DNA of 13,968 nucleotides, from the NCBI GenBank assembly GCA_910578235.1, contig CAJTPP010000042.1, forward strand, positions 5,283 through 19,250, read 5' to 3'. Source of the stretch: an uncultured Clostridia bacterium (GTDB lineage Bacteria > Bacillota > Clostridia > UBA1381). A program made the translations under genes and the position numbers. The notes beneath the pieces were generated by a model that worked only from the letters and a program-made list of their open reading frames with translations, did not search any database and was not told where the DNA came from. Below are positions 6,578 to 13,968 of the stretch, one piece after another (the first letter of the stretch is position 1; each line of letters opens with the position of its first letter).

Positions 6578-6606
6578 TTGAAAAAAAATTACCAATGTGA
6601 TATAAT
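6578..6606 (+). promoter_or_regulatory. SigA promoter for the ychF-glycosyltransferase operon
   Basis: TTGAAA (6578-6583), a 17-nt spacer, and an extended -10, TGA-TATAAT (6598-6606). Predicted start is near 6613, about 170 nt before ychF, so the mRNA has a long leader. No other promoter of similar quality is apparent in the short gaps downstream, so this probably drives the whole operon to the terminator at 13344-13384. Confidence 0.75.
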
Positions 6607-6710
6607 ATATTTACTTTTTCAAAGAGAAAAATAAGGCACATATATTAAGTAACAAACCCAACGGTGAAAAACGCTGTAAATCAGTTTTAGCAAAATTTAA
6701 TTGAGCAAAT

Positions 6711-6747
6711 GGCGTAAAAATGGTGTAAATTACACTGTTAAAACGCC
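6711..6747 (+). promoter_or_regulatory. 37-bp dyad in the ychF leader (operator or RNA hairpin)
   Basis: The sequence is symmetric about position 6729. The perfect inner core has arms GTGTAA (6723-6728) and TTACAC (6730-6735). Next outward are four further positions that pair as RNA (two U-G, two A-U), then a 3-by-3 A-rich internal mismatch, then perfect outer arms GGCGT (6711-6715) and ACGCC (6743-6747). It ends 35 nt before the ychF start and 19 nt before its SD. The one-base centre is better suited to a dimeric repressor's DNA site; as RNA it would open to a loop of about 5 nt. No known riboswitch consensus is recognisable. Function inferred only. Confidence 0.5.
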
Positions 6748-6782
6748 TGAAACTATACAAAACAAAGGAGATATGAGAAAAG

Positions 6783-7877
6783 ATGAAATTAGGAATTGTA
6801 GGATTGCCGAATGTCGGCAAATCAACCCTATTTAATGCCATAACACAGGCAGGAGCAGAATCGGCCAACTATCCGTTTTGTACTATTGAGCCGAATGTCG
6901 GCATCGTTGACGTGCCAGACGAGCGTTTGGACAAGCTCGCTGAAATGTATAGCCCTAAAAAAGTCACTCACGCGTATATTGAATTTGTCGATATTGCGGG
7001 ACTTGTAAAAGGCGCTTCAAAGGGTGAGGGTCTCGGCAACAAATTTCTTTCACATATACGCGAGGTTGACGCCATTGTCCATGTTGTGCGCTGTTTTGAA
7101 GATACCAACATCACTCATGTAGACGGCTCTATTGATCCTATACGGGACATTGAAACAATCAGTCTTGAGCTTATCTTCTCCGATGTTGAAATGATAGACA
7201 GACGCATTGACCGTACAAAAAAAGCCATGAAAGGCGACAAGTCGCTCGCTTCGGAGCTTGCGCTCTTAGAACGCGTAAAAACAGCGCTTGAAGACGGAAT
7301 ACCTGCAAGAAGCCTTGATTATACAGATGACGAAATGGTTATTATGAAGGAAATTGCCCTGATTTCCATGAAACCCGTAATTTATGCGGCTAATGTCGCC
7401 GAGGATGATTTCTCAAAAGGTATTGAAAATAACGAATATGTCAGCCGCGTAAAAGAACTGGCAGAAAAGGAAGGCTCGCAGGTAATGCCCGTAAGCGCGA
7501 GAATAGAAGAAGAAATAGCACAGCTTGACGGCGAGGAAAAACAAATGTTCCTTGAAGAGCTTAACATGAGTGAATCGGGTCTGGACAGGCTTATCAAAGC
7601 AAGCTATACTCTTCTCGGGCTTATCAGCTACCTCACAGCGGGCGAGCCGGAAGTACGGGCATGGACAATAACAAAAGGCACAAAAGCCCCGCAGGCGGCA
7701 GGTAAAATCCATACTGATTTTGAACGCGGCTTTATCCGCGCGGAAGTCGTGCATTATGACGATCTTATGACATGCGGCTCTATGACCGCCGCAAAAGAAA
7801 AAGGCCTTGTGCGCAGCGAGGGAAAAGAATATATTATGAAGGACGGAGACATAGTTCTGTTCAGATTTAATGTTTAA
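6783..7877 (+). CDS. ychF: Ribosome-associated P-loop ATPase/GTPase YchF (Obg family)
   Basis: 364 residues, the standard YchF length. The Walker A motif GLPNVGKS is at 7-14 and the DxxG motif is DIAG at 70-73, followed by the typical GASKGEGLGNKFLSHIREVDA. The usual NKxD nucleotide-specificity motif is replaced by NVAE at 204-207, the NxxE form that makes YchF proteins prefer ATP. A coiled helical insertion follows (about 125-195), and the C-terminal TGS/DUF933 domain (about 278-364) contains TAGEPEVRAWTITKGTKAPQ and HTDFERGFIRAEV. YchF binds the ribosome and acts in stress responses and translation fidelity. The ATG at 6783 matches the invariant N-terminus; GGAG (6767-6770) is 12 nt upstream, slightly long, and an out-of-frame ATG lies between them at 6773. 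It leads an operon of four glycosyltransferase-type genes, 13 nt from the next start. Confidence 0.97.
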   Translation: MKLGIVGLPNVGKSTLFNAITQAGAESANYPFCTIEPNVGIVDVPDERLDKLAEMYSPKKVTHAYIEFVDIAGLVKGASKGEGLGNKFLSHIREVDAIVHVVRCFEDTNITHVDGSIDPIRDIETISLELIFSDVEMIDRRIDRTKKAMKGDKSLASELALLERVKTALEDGIPARSLDYTDDEMVIMKEIALISMKPVIYAANVAEDDFSKGIENNEYVSRVKELAEKEGSQVMPVSARIEEEIAQLDGEEKQMFLEELNMSESGLDRLIKASYTLLGLISYLTAGEPEVRAWTITKGTKAPQAAGKIHTDFERGFIRAEVVHYDDLMTCGSMTAAKEKGLVRSEGKEYIMKDGDIVLFRFNV

Positions 7878-7890
7878 TGAGGTAATACCT

Positions 7891-8847
7891 ATGAGTAACA
7901 TAATTAGTATTATTGTCCCTTGCTATAATGAAGAAGATGCTATTCCCTGCTTCTATGACGCTATAACCGATCAGTCGAAAAATATGAAAACAAAATATGA
8001 TATTGATTTTGAATATATTTTTATTGACGACGGTTCACGGGACAACACTCTTAATATAATTAAATCATACGCCGATCATGATAACCGCGTAAAATACATC
8101 TCTTTTTCACGCAATTTCGGCAAAGAAGCGGCTATGTACGCCGGACTGGAATATGCGATCGGAGATTATATTGCCATTATGGACGCGGATCTGCAGGATC
8201 CTCCGTATATGCTTTCATCCATGTATGAAAGCATAGTAAAAGACGGCTGCGACTGCGCCGCCACCCGGCGCGTAACACGCAAAGGCGAGCCTCCGGTACG
8301 CTCCTTTTTTGCGCGCTGCTTTTACAAGCTTATCAACAAAATATCAAACGCCGACATAGTCGACGGGGCGCGTGATTATCGTCTGATGACACGTCAGATG
8401 GTAGACGCGATAATTGATATGAAGGAATACAACCGTTTTTCAAAGGGTATATTCGGCTGGGTCGGCTTTAAAACAAAATGGCTTGAATTTGAGAATACCG
8501 AACGTGTTGCCGGAGAGACAAAATGGTCCTTCCGGAAGCTGTTCCTTTATTCGCTGGACGGAATAATCGCTTTTTCAACAATGCCTCTCGCAATTGCGTC
8601 AGTTATAGGTATGCTGTTCTGCATTATGGCTTTTATCCTTATATTAATAATGATATCCAAAACGCTGATATTCGGTGATCCTGTCGCCGGATATCCGTCG
8701 CTTGTATGTATAATCTTCCTTGTGTCAGGTATACAGACTTTCTGTGTCGGTATAGTTGGTCAATACCTTGCAAAAACATATCTTGAAACTAAAAAACGCC
8801 CGATTTATATAGTGCGTGAAAGTAACAAAGGGGGAAATACTAAATGA
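7891..8847 (+). CDS. GT2 polyprenyl-phosphate glycosyltransferase (GtrB/DPM-synthase type)
   Basis: 318 residues. The GT-A catalytic domain (about 1-210) has the nucleotide-sugar motifs IIVPCYNEEDAIP (8-20), DDGS (46-49), SRNFGKEAAMYAGL (73-86) and the metal-binding DADLQDPP (98-105), followed by GETKWSFRKL (208-217). Two C-terminal membrane helices (about 230-258 and 268-292) end in QYLAKTYLETKKRPIYIV. This is the GtrB / YkoT / dolichol-phosphate-mannose-synthase class, which transfers one sugar from a nucleotide donor to a polyprenyl phosphate at the cytoplasmic face. The sugar cannot be deduced. I chose the ATG at 7891 because GAGG (7879-7882) is 8 nt upstream and the protein then begins just before the first beta strand; the in-frame ATG at 7870 overlaps ychF. 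Its stop overlaps the next start (ATGA). It probably makes the lipid-linked donor for the following GT-C enzymes. Confidence 0.93.
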   Translation: MSNIISIIVPCYNEEDAIPCFYDAITDQSKNMKTKYDIDFEYIFIDDGSRDNTLNIIKSYADHDNRVKYISFSRNFGKEAAMYAGLEYAIGDYIAIMDADLQDPPYMLSSMYESIVKDGCDCAATRRVTRKGEPPVRSFFARCFYKLINKISNADIVDGARDYRLMTRQMVDAIIDMKEYNRFSKGIFGWVGFKTKWLEFENTERVAGETKWSFRKLFLYSLDGIIAFSTMPLAIASVIGMLFCIMAFILILIMISKTLIFGDPVAGYPSLVCIIFLVSGIQTFCVGIVGQYLAKTYLETKKRPIYIVRESNKGGNTK

Positions 8848-10139
8848 TTATTTCAATTATATCAAGTATAATAATATGGAGCGCCGTGCTTGTCTTAATA
8901 TTAAGAATTATTTATAAATCAGGCGTGGTTATACCAAATAACAAATATACAGCTGTTTTGCTGTCTGACAAGCCGCTTGGACAAAACTACAGCAGCACAA
9001 CAACAAAAGAGCTGCTTGCTGTATTTGCTCTTGCTTTTGCTTTTCGTGTTCTTGTATTCATTTTATCACTGTGCACCATTTATATGTTCAATGATAATAT
9101 ACACAATGTAAACGACATTTTAGACCAGTATATGAAATGGGACGCAAATAACTATATACGAATTGCAACGGGCGGATATACTTATCACACTGAAAACGGC
9201 AATTTTACTACTCTCGCATTTTTTCCTCTTTATCCCTGGCTTATAAAACTTTTTAGTTTTATATTCAGAGATTTACGAATAAGCGCAATGATACTTTCAT
9301 TCATACTCTATTCTGCTTCATGCGTTTTCCTTTATAAATTATTTACAATTGACTATAACAAGAATACGGCTGTACGGGCAATAGTCTATATGTCGGTTTT
9401 CCCTCATGCATTGTTTTTCGGAACAATGATGAATGAAAGCATGCTTTTATTTACCTCCGCAGCAACACTTTATTATATAAGAAAACACAAGTGGCAGCTT
9501 GCCAGTATCTTCGGCGCTCTTGCCGCCTTATCAAGAATGGCCGGAATACTGCTTGCTGTTCCCGCGGCAATTGAATGGCTTGAAGAATACAGAATACTTG
9601 AAAAACTTAAAAACAAACAATTTAAAAGCGTATGGGAACTTTTTTACCGCAAAGGATTATGGATATTTTTAATGCTGACCGGTACAGGAATATATCTTTT
9701 CTGTAATTATAAGATCACAGGCGACTGGCTTAAATTTCTCGAATATCAGAACACAATATGGAATAATGGTTCATGTTATTTTGGAAAGGGTATAGCTCTT
9801 ATTTTCAACAACGCGTTTTCCAATGATTTTTCAAATAAATTCGCTTTATGGATTCCCGAGGCGGCGTCAATATTGTTCGTTGTAATAATGCTTATCTATG
9901 GTTTGAGACGAAACAGAAATATGTACAGCGCATTTCTTGTCGTATATATCATCATCAATACAGGATTTAAATGGCCTATAAGTGTCGCGAGATATATGAC
10001 CTGCGCAATTCCCGCATTTTTGTTCCTTTCTGATTTTTCAGAACGTCATAAATGGACAGAACCGGTTATTACCGCTGTCATGGCAATAGGACTGGGAATA
10101 TATCTTACAGGTTACCTGACATGGAAACAAATTTTATAA
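8844..10139 (+). CDS. PIG-V-like multipass GT-C glycosyltransferase
   Basis: 431-residue multipass membrane protein, overlapping the GT2 gene by 4 nt with an AAGGGGG SD 9 nt upstream. An N-terminal helix (1-25) and a polar segment precede the GT-C core. The first outer loop carries KWDANNYIRIATGGY (98-112) and then FFPLYPWLIK (126-135). This is the pattern of PIG-V-like enzymes (CAZy GT76 type), where the Trp-Asp pair contributes the acidic catalytic residue. Further landmarks are FPHALFFGTMMNES (186-199) and ALSRMAGILLAVP (228-240). Eukaryotic PIG-V adds mannose from dolichol-phosphate-mannose; bacterial relatives are mostly uncharacterised and presumably use a polyprenyl-phosphate sugar. 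The adjacent GT2 gene fits as donor supplier. Acceptor unknown. The superfamily call is fairly sure; the sugar is not. Confidence 0.82.
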   Translation: MIISIISSIIIWSAVLVLILRIIYKSGVVIPNNKYTAVLLSDKPLGQNYSSTTTKELLAVFALAFAFRVLVFILSLCTIYMFNDNIHNVNDILDQYMKWDANNYIRIATGGYTYHTENGNFTTLAFFPLYPWLIKLFSFIFRDLRISAMILSFILYSASCVFLYKLFTIDYNKNTAVRAIVYMSVFPHALFFGTMMNESMLLFTSAATLYYIRKHKWQLASIFGALAALSRMAGILLAVPAAIEWLEEYRILEKLKNKQFKSVWELFYRKGLWIFLMLTGTGIYLFCNYKITGDWLKFLEYQNTIWNNGSCYFGKGIALIFNNAFSNDFSNKFALWIPEAASILFVVIMLIYGLRRNRNMYSAFLVVYIIINTGFKWPISVARYMTCAIPAFLFLSDFSERHKWTEPVITAVMAIGLGIYLTGYLTWKQIL

Positions 10140-10153
10140 AGCGGAGGTAAACA

Positions 10154-11377
10154 ATGAATAATAAAAACAGTTCTAAATCATTAAACGCAAAAACATTTGA
10201 TTTTAACATAATATTATTATGTCTTTGCGTCACCGCGGTATTATTTATTATCTGGACTTTTACCGGCCAGTGGCCGTGGAAAGGCCAGCCGTACAATTCG
10301 TATATTTTGCAGGTACAGTCATGGCTGGAAGGCAGACTTGATCTGGGACAGAATTATTCCCACTTAGAGCTGGCAATTTTCGATGGCAAATATTTTGTAA
10401 GTTTTCCGCCGTTTCCATCATATGTTATGCTTCCGTTTGTGCTTATCGGATGGGATGCCTGCGACAGCATGATCGCTTTTGCGGCTTCGCTTGCGGGCGC
10501 GGTATATGCCTATAAAATACTCAGACATTTCAATATTGAAAGCAACAAATCAATATTTTTCACCCTGTTTCTGACAGTAGGCTCAAACTGGCTCATGACC
10601 TCTCAAAATGCGTGGGTATGGTTTATAGCGCAAAACATGGCGTTTACGCTCAGTCTTATGGCTATATACTATGCGCTTAAAAACAAAGCGGGCTTGTCTC
10701 TTTCCTTCTGGGCATGCGCTGTCGGATGCCGTCCCATGCAAATACTGTATATTCCTGTAATTATATATATTTTATATAAAAAACACATGACAGAAAATCC
10801 CAAAGATAAATTAATTGATATTGTAAAGAAAAAATATCTATGTCTTATCGCGCCGTGCATTATCGCATTGTCATATATGATATTAAATTATATGCGCTTC
10901 GGCAGCATTACGGAATTCGGGCATAATTATTTACCTGAATTTATGCGCGTTGAAGAGGGACAGTTCAACATATGTTATATACCAAAAAATCTTTACTCGC
11001 TTATCAGACTCCCGGGTATATCCAATGGTAAACTAAACTATCCCGCAGGCGATGGTATGTGTGTATTTATGATAAGTCCGATATTAATATCATATATTAT
11101 TTATCTAATTCGTTCGGTAATTAAAAAAGACAGATATGATAATATAAATATTATCATATCTTCAATAACTGTTATTGAAGTTTTACTTATAACAGCCCAC
11201 AAAACAATGGGAGGCGCTCATTTCGGGAACAGATATATGAATGATATACTTCCAGTTATATTTCTGGGTTTAGCATCGCTTTTACCCCAAAAAAGTAAAT
11301 TATCCGTAATTCATTATCCGCTGTTTTTCATGGGATTTGCTTTGAATTTAATTGGCTGTACAAACTTCTTTACCTGA
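10154..11377 (+). CDS. Multipass membrane protein, probable GT-C glycosyltransferase (substrate unknown)
   Basis: 407 residues, start ATG with GGAGG (10143-10147) 6 nt upstream, 14 nt after the PIG-V-like gene. A hydrophilic 17-residue head precedes TM1 (about 18-36). The large first outer loop (about 38-88) holds PYNSYILQVQSWLEGRLDLG, HLELAIFDGKYFVSFPPFPS and several Asp/Glu. About eight more hydrophobic segments follow, and near the end GGAHFGNRYMNDILPVIFLG (353-372), a Gly-Gly/Arg-Tyr signature I associate with a group of uncharacterised GT39/GT-C-like proteins. Topology and an acidic first loop fit a GT-C polyprenyl-phosphate-sugar-dependent transferase, supported by the neighbours. No family motif is diagnostic, so a membrane protein with another role in the same pathway (for example polymerase or ligase) is possible. 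Confidence 0.68.
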   Translation: MNNKNSSKSLNAKTFDFNIILLCLCVTAVLFIIWTFTGQWPWKGQPYNSYILQVQSWLEGRLDLGQNYSHLELAIFDGKYFVSFPPFPSYVMLPFVLIGWDACDSMIAFAASLAGAVYAYKILRHFNIESNKSIFFTLFLTVGSNWLMTSQNAWVWFIAQNMAFTLSLMAIYYALKNKAGLSLSFWACAVGCRPMQILYIPVIIYILYKKHMTENPKDKLIDIVKKKYLCLIAPCIIALSYMILNYMRFGSITEFGHNYLPEFMRVEEGQFNICYIPKNLYSLIRLPGISNGKLNYPAGDGMCVFMISPILISYIIYLIRSVIKKDRYDNINIIISSITVIEVLLITAHKTMGGAHFGNRYMNDILPVIFLGLASLLPQKSKLSVIHYPLFFMGFALNLIGCTNFFT

Positions 11378-11422
11378 GATATCATTTACAACATATAAAC
11401 AAAAAATTACGAGGTGATTAAA

Positions 11423-13339
11423 TTGCTGGGAATTGTTTACTATCTGATGTTTTTACTCATAGGAGTTATCTATAGTATGCTGATATTCCGTGAAAAAGAG
11501 CTTTATTTTAAAATATGGTCGGGAGGACTTATCGGAAATCTCGCGCTCATGTGTGGAATTATTCCGATAGGATTTATTTTCGGATTTTCACTTATAGCAC
11601 ACATTATATTATTGGTTCTGTTTATTGCTCCTATAATATTTCTGTATGTCTCAGGACGTATAGAAAAGGATTTTTATAAACAGCTTGTACAGAAACCGGA
11701 AAAAAATCCGGCAATGACTAACACAATATTTATTACGCTTATTTTACCGATAACAATTATTATGTGGGCGCTTCTTACAAATCATATACTTGCTCCGTAT
11801 GCTGACGGCGCGGTAGCGTCAGGTCAGTCTACTTATGGTGATCTCGCCATGCATATGGGTATAATAACAAGCGTTGCTGACAGAGGTGTTTTCCCGCCCC
11901 AGCATAACCTTCTCGACGGTTTCCGGCTGGGATATCCGTTTTTGGTTGACACTCTTTCTTCAAGTCTGTATTTACTTAAGACTGGCTTGCGAACCGCCAT
12001 ACTTCTTCCAAGCTATACGCTCTGTCTGCTTCTTACTATGGGCTTTTATTTCCTCGCTCATAAGCTTACGGGGAAAAGAAACGCTTCGGTACTCGCGACA
12101 GTGTTCTTCTTTATCGGAGGAGGCTTTGGCTTTGCTTATTTCTTTGAAGGAGCAAAAGCGGATCCCGCTTCTTTTACAAAAATCTTTACAGAATATTATC
12201 AGACTCCCACAAATTACAATGAGGAAAATATACGGTGGGCGAATTCAATTTGCGATATGATTATACCTCAGCGAACAACTATGGCGGGCTGGACATATTT
12301 CCCGTTTGCCCTTTATCTTTTGCTTGACGCGTTGAAAACAAAAGAAAAACGCATATTCATAATTCTCGGAATAGTTGCGGGCTGTATGCCGATGATTCAT
12401 ACCCATTCATTCATGGGCGTTGGAATTATATCCGCCGTTGTATTTATATACGACTTGACTGTTTCTCATGATAAGGCAAAGGATTTTAAACTATGGATGA
12501 TCTACGCCCTAATAGCCGTCGCGCTTTCTGTGCCTCAGCTATTTTTATGGACATTCTCTCAGGCTGGTATGGAAGGATTTGTGAAATTCAAATTCAACTG
12601 GGTAAACAATGATGATCCATATCTATGGTTCTGGCTGAAGAACTGGGGTATAGCAGCGCTGTTCGCGGCTCCGGCTGTAATGTATACATCCAAAAGAAAT
12701 AAAATTATTCTGCTTGGCGGCGCTGTAATATTTGCTCTTGCGGAATTAGTATTATTCCAGCCTAACGAATATGATAACAACAAGCTGTTTTTCCTTTCGT
12801 ATATGCTCATATTAATTGTAATCAGCGAATATCTGACTATGCTTTTTGAAAAATTTAAAAATGTTAAAGGCAGATATTATTTTGCGGTTATTATTATCAT
12901 TGCGGCTACTCTTTCAGGAGCTCTGACAATAGGACGCGAATATCATTCGGGAGCCATATACCAGACATTTTCAAAAGCCGATATAGAATACGCTGAATAT
13001 ATCGAGGATAATACCGAGAAAGACGCTGTCTTTGCTTCATATTACAATCATCTTAATCCCACAGCGGTTCTTGCCGGAAGACAAATGTTTTACGGCGGTG
13101 ACCTATGGATATATTCCCACGGTTACGGTAAAATCGCAGCTGAGAGAAAGAATGTTTTGGCTGATCTGTATAACGCACCAAACACTGACCAATTAAAGCA
13201 GACAGCTGATAAATATAATATAGATTATATAGTCTTAAGCGGCAATGAGCAATCTAATATGACGGTTAATCTTTCAGCCTTTGAAACATTAGAAAAAGTA
13301 TATGATAAAGATAATATAAAACTTTATAAAGTAAATTAA
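11423..13339 (+). CDS. Large multipass GT-C-like membrane protein with C-terminal soluble domain
   Basis: 638 residues from a TTG start. GAGGTGAT (11411-11418) is a near-perfect anti-SD match 4-8 nt before TTG 11423, whereas the in-frame GTG at 11414 lies inside that SD. Three to four N-terminal helices are followed by an outer loop with STYGDLAMHMGIITS (about 136-150) and PPQHNLLDGFRLGYPFLVDT (about 158-177). This resembles the first loop of uncharacterised GT-C-like proteins with a Gly-Asp/His pair and a YxFLxD motif. More helices follow, with a loop at about 240-290, and from about residue 505 an extracytoplasmic domain begins: DIEYAEYIEDNTEKDAVF, LAGRQMFYGGDLWIYSHGYG, KYNIDYIVLSGNE. It is the last gene before a terminator, 45 nt after its neighbour. 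The donor is probably a polyprenyl-linked sugar; no function is established. Confidence 0.7.
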   Translation: MLGIVYYLMFLLIGVIYSMLIFREKELYFKIWSGGLIGNLALMCGIIPIGFIFGFSLIAHIILLVLFIAPIIFLYVSGRIEKDFYKQLVQKPEKNPAMTNTIFITLILPITIIMWALLTNHILAPYADGAVASGQSTYGDLAMHMGIITSVADRGVFPPQHNLLDGFRLGYPFLVDTLSSSLYLLKTGLRTAILLPSYTLCLLLTMGFYFLAHKLTGKRNASVLATVFFFIGGGFGFAYFFEGAKADPASFTKIFTEYYQTPTNYNEENIRWANSICDMIIPQRTTMAGWTYFPFALYLLLDALKTKEKRIFIILGIVAGCMPMIHTHSFMGVGIISAVVFIYDLTVSHDKAKDFKLWMIYALIAVALSVPQLFLWTFSQAGMEGFVKFKFNWVNNDDPYLWFWLKNWGIAALFAAPAVMYTSKRNKIILLGGAVIFALAELVLFQPNEYDNNKLFFLSYMLILIVISEYLTMLFEKFKNVKGRYYFAVIIIIAATLSGALTIGREYHSGAIYQTFSKADIEYAEYIEDNTEKDAVFASYYNHLNPTAVLAGRQMFYGGDLWIYSHGYGKIAAERKNVLADLYNAPNTDQLKQTADKYNIDYIVLSGNEQSNMTVNLSAFETLEKVYDKDNIKLYKVN

Positions 13340-13343
13340 TGAT

Positions 13344-13384
13344 AAAAAGGACTGCTCATTTTACAACAGTGGGCAGTCCTTTTT
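13344..13384. terminator. Bidirectional intrinsic terminator
   Basis: Twelve-bp perfect stem: AAAAAGGACTGC (13344-13355) with GCAGTCCTTTTT (13373-13384), with a 17-nt loop that can pair partly. A/T tails allow termination in both directions. It ends the ychF-glycosyltransferase operon (stop at 13339) and, leftward, the nth gene (stop at 13397). Confidence 0.9.
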
Positions 13385-13396
13385 ATACCGAATTTT

Positions 13397-13968
13397 TCAG
13401 CATTTTCCCGCGCTTTTACAAACTCCCGCTATAGGACATACAGCGCATTTGGGCCTGCGTGCGGTACACACAGCGCGTCCGTGAGCAACAAACTGGTGAC
13501 ACATACGCAGCTGATAATCAGGCGGTACTATTTTTTTCAAATCCATTTCTACCTTAGTCGGATCATCATTAACAGTCAGACCTATTCTTTTTGCTATTCG
13601 TTTACAGTGTGTATCCACCACCACAGCCGGCTTGCCGAATATATCCCCGAGAACCAGATTAGCCGTTTTTCGTCCTGTTCCCGCAAGACTTGTCAAATCC
13701 TCCATTGTATCAGGTACTTCTCCTCCGTACACATCTATAAGACGCTTACAGCAAAGAATTATATTTTTAGCCTTGTTTCTGTAAAAACCCGCCGACTTTA
13801 TATCCTCGCACAATTCCCCGTAATCTGCCGCGGCAAAATCCTCCACACTTTTGTATTTTTTAAACAGTGTCTCTGTTACGATATTCACACGCGCGTCAGT
13901 ACACTGCGCTGAAAGCTGTGTAGCGATAAGCATTTCTACCGGTGTTGTATAATTAAGCGAGCATTTTA
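13397..13968 (-). CDS. nth: Endonuclease III (DNA glycosylase/AP lyase), N-terminus beyond right edge
   Basis: 189 residues are visible. The frame stays open to the window edge and reads KCSLNYTTPVEMLIATQLSA, so the ATG at 13933 is internal, not the start; about 20 residues should be missing compared with the usual ~211. The protein removes oxidised pyrimidines from DNA and nicks at abasic sites. The helix-hairpin-helix LAGTGRKTANLVLG carries the Schiff-base lysine, and VVVDTHCKRIAKRIG follows with the catalytic aspartate. The C-terminal [4Fe-4S] ligands show the exact spacing C-x6-C-x2-C-x5-C (CTARRPKCAVCPIAGVC). Convergent with the glycosyltransferase operon, sharing its terminator. Nothing unusual apart from an extra C-terminal cysteine in the KSAGKC tail. 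Confidence 0.96.
   Translation of the reverse strand, partial: KCSLNYTTPVEMLIATQLSAQCTDARVNIVTETLFKKYKSVEDFAAADYGELCEDIKSAGFYRNKAKNIILCCKRLIDVYGGEVPDTMEDLTSLAGTGRKTANLVLGDIFGKPAVVVDTHCKRIAKRIGLTVNDDPTKVEMDLKKIVPPDYQLRMCHQFVAHGRAVCTARRPKCAVCPIAGVCKSAGKC

Noticed and set aside
6607..6782. Riboswitch or T-box in the 176-nt ychF leader.
   Set aside because: No T-box core or other riboswitch consensus that I know is visible; only the dyad at 6711-6747 stands out, so I list that as an unassigned element.
6773..6783. Small upstream ORF starting at the ATG at 6773 in the ychF leader.
   Set aside because: It is out of frame with ychF and only 2 nt from GGAG, too close for efficient initiation; I see no codon-level evidence for it.
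7382..7901. Antisense open frames within ychF (71 and 162 residues).
   Set aside because: ychF is strongly conserved in the forward frame; the antisense frames arise from its codon composition and lack SD sites.
13931..13933. ATG as the true start of nth, making it a complete 178-residue gene.
   Set aside because: The frame is open to the window edge and the residues before it (LNYTTPVE) match the conserved part before MLIATQLSAQCTD in endonuclease III.
1..13968. CRISPR array, IS element, integrase, attachment site, prophage or defence system.
   Set aside because: No regularly spaced repeats, transposase/integrase motifs, terminal inverted repeats or recognisable defence genes were found on either strand.

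Overview
The window looks like a chromosomal segment of a low-GC Gram-positive anaerobe of the class Clostridia. The evidence is strong GGAGG-type ribosome binding sites, several TTG/GTG starts, near-consensus SigA promoters, a secreted copper-amine-oxidase-type stalk domain protein, and an SLH-anchored surface protein. I see no phage, transposon, tRNA, rRNA or CRISPR signal. Gene density is high and the genes form four transcription blocks.

Block 1 (1-373, minus strand) is the 5' part of a YesL/DUF624-like membrane protein gene running off the left edge. It diverges from block 2 across about 260 bp. That gap holds an unusual 11-bp inverted repeat (502-535), which reads as an extended -10/-35 promoter in both directions, and a candidate ECF-type promoter (581-609).

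Block 2 (632-4865, plus strand) is an envelope-sensing or envelope-remodelling module. It contains an ECF sigma factor, a translationally coupled single-pass anti-sigma-like protein with a ~200-residue extracytoplasmic linker, a secreted protein with N-terminal SLH repeats fused to a YfbK-type von Willebrand A domain, and a small secreted stalk-domain protein. The last gene also has its own promoter, which overlaps the preceding stop codon. A bidirectional terminator (4884-4914) separates this block from the convergent block 3.

Block 3 (4948-6285, minus strand) is a MATE-family exporter with its own near-consensus promoter (6336-6363).

Block 4 (promoter 6578-6606 to terminator 13344-13384, plus strand) begins with ychF, preceded by a 176-nt leader carrying a 37-bp dyad. 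Four tightly packed glycan-assembly genes follow: a polyprenyl-phosphate glycosyltransferase of the GtrB/DPM type and three different multipass GT-C-like enzymes (a PIG-V-like one and two without a recognised substrate). The likely logic is that the GT2 enzyme loads a sugar on a polyprenyl phosphate at the cytoplasmic face, and the GT-C enzymes transfer such sugars outside the membrane to a glycan, lipid or protein. The acceptor is unknown.

The right edge holds most of an endonuclease III gene (nth, minus strand), whose N-terminus lies outside the window. The two least-explained systems are the sigma/anti-sigma/SLH-vWA/stalk module and the ychF-led cluster of GT2 plus three GT-C genes.
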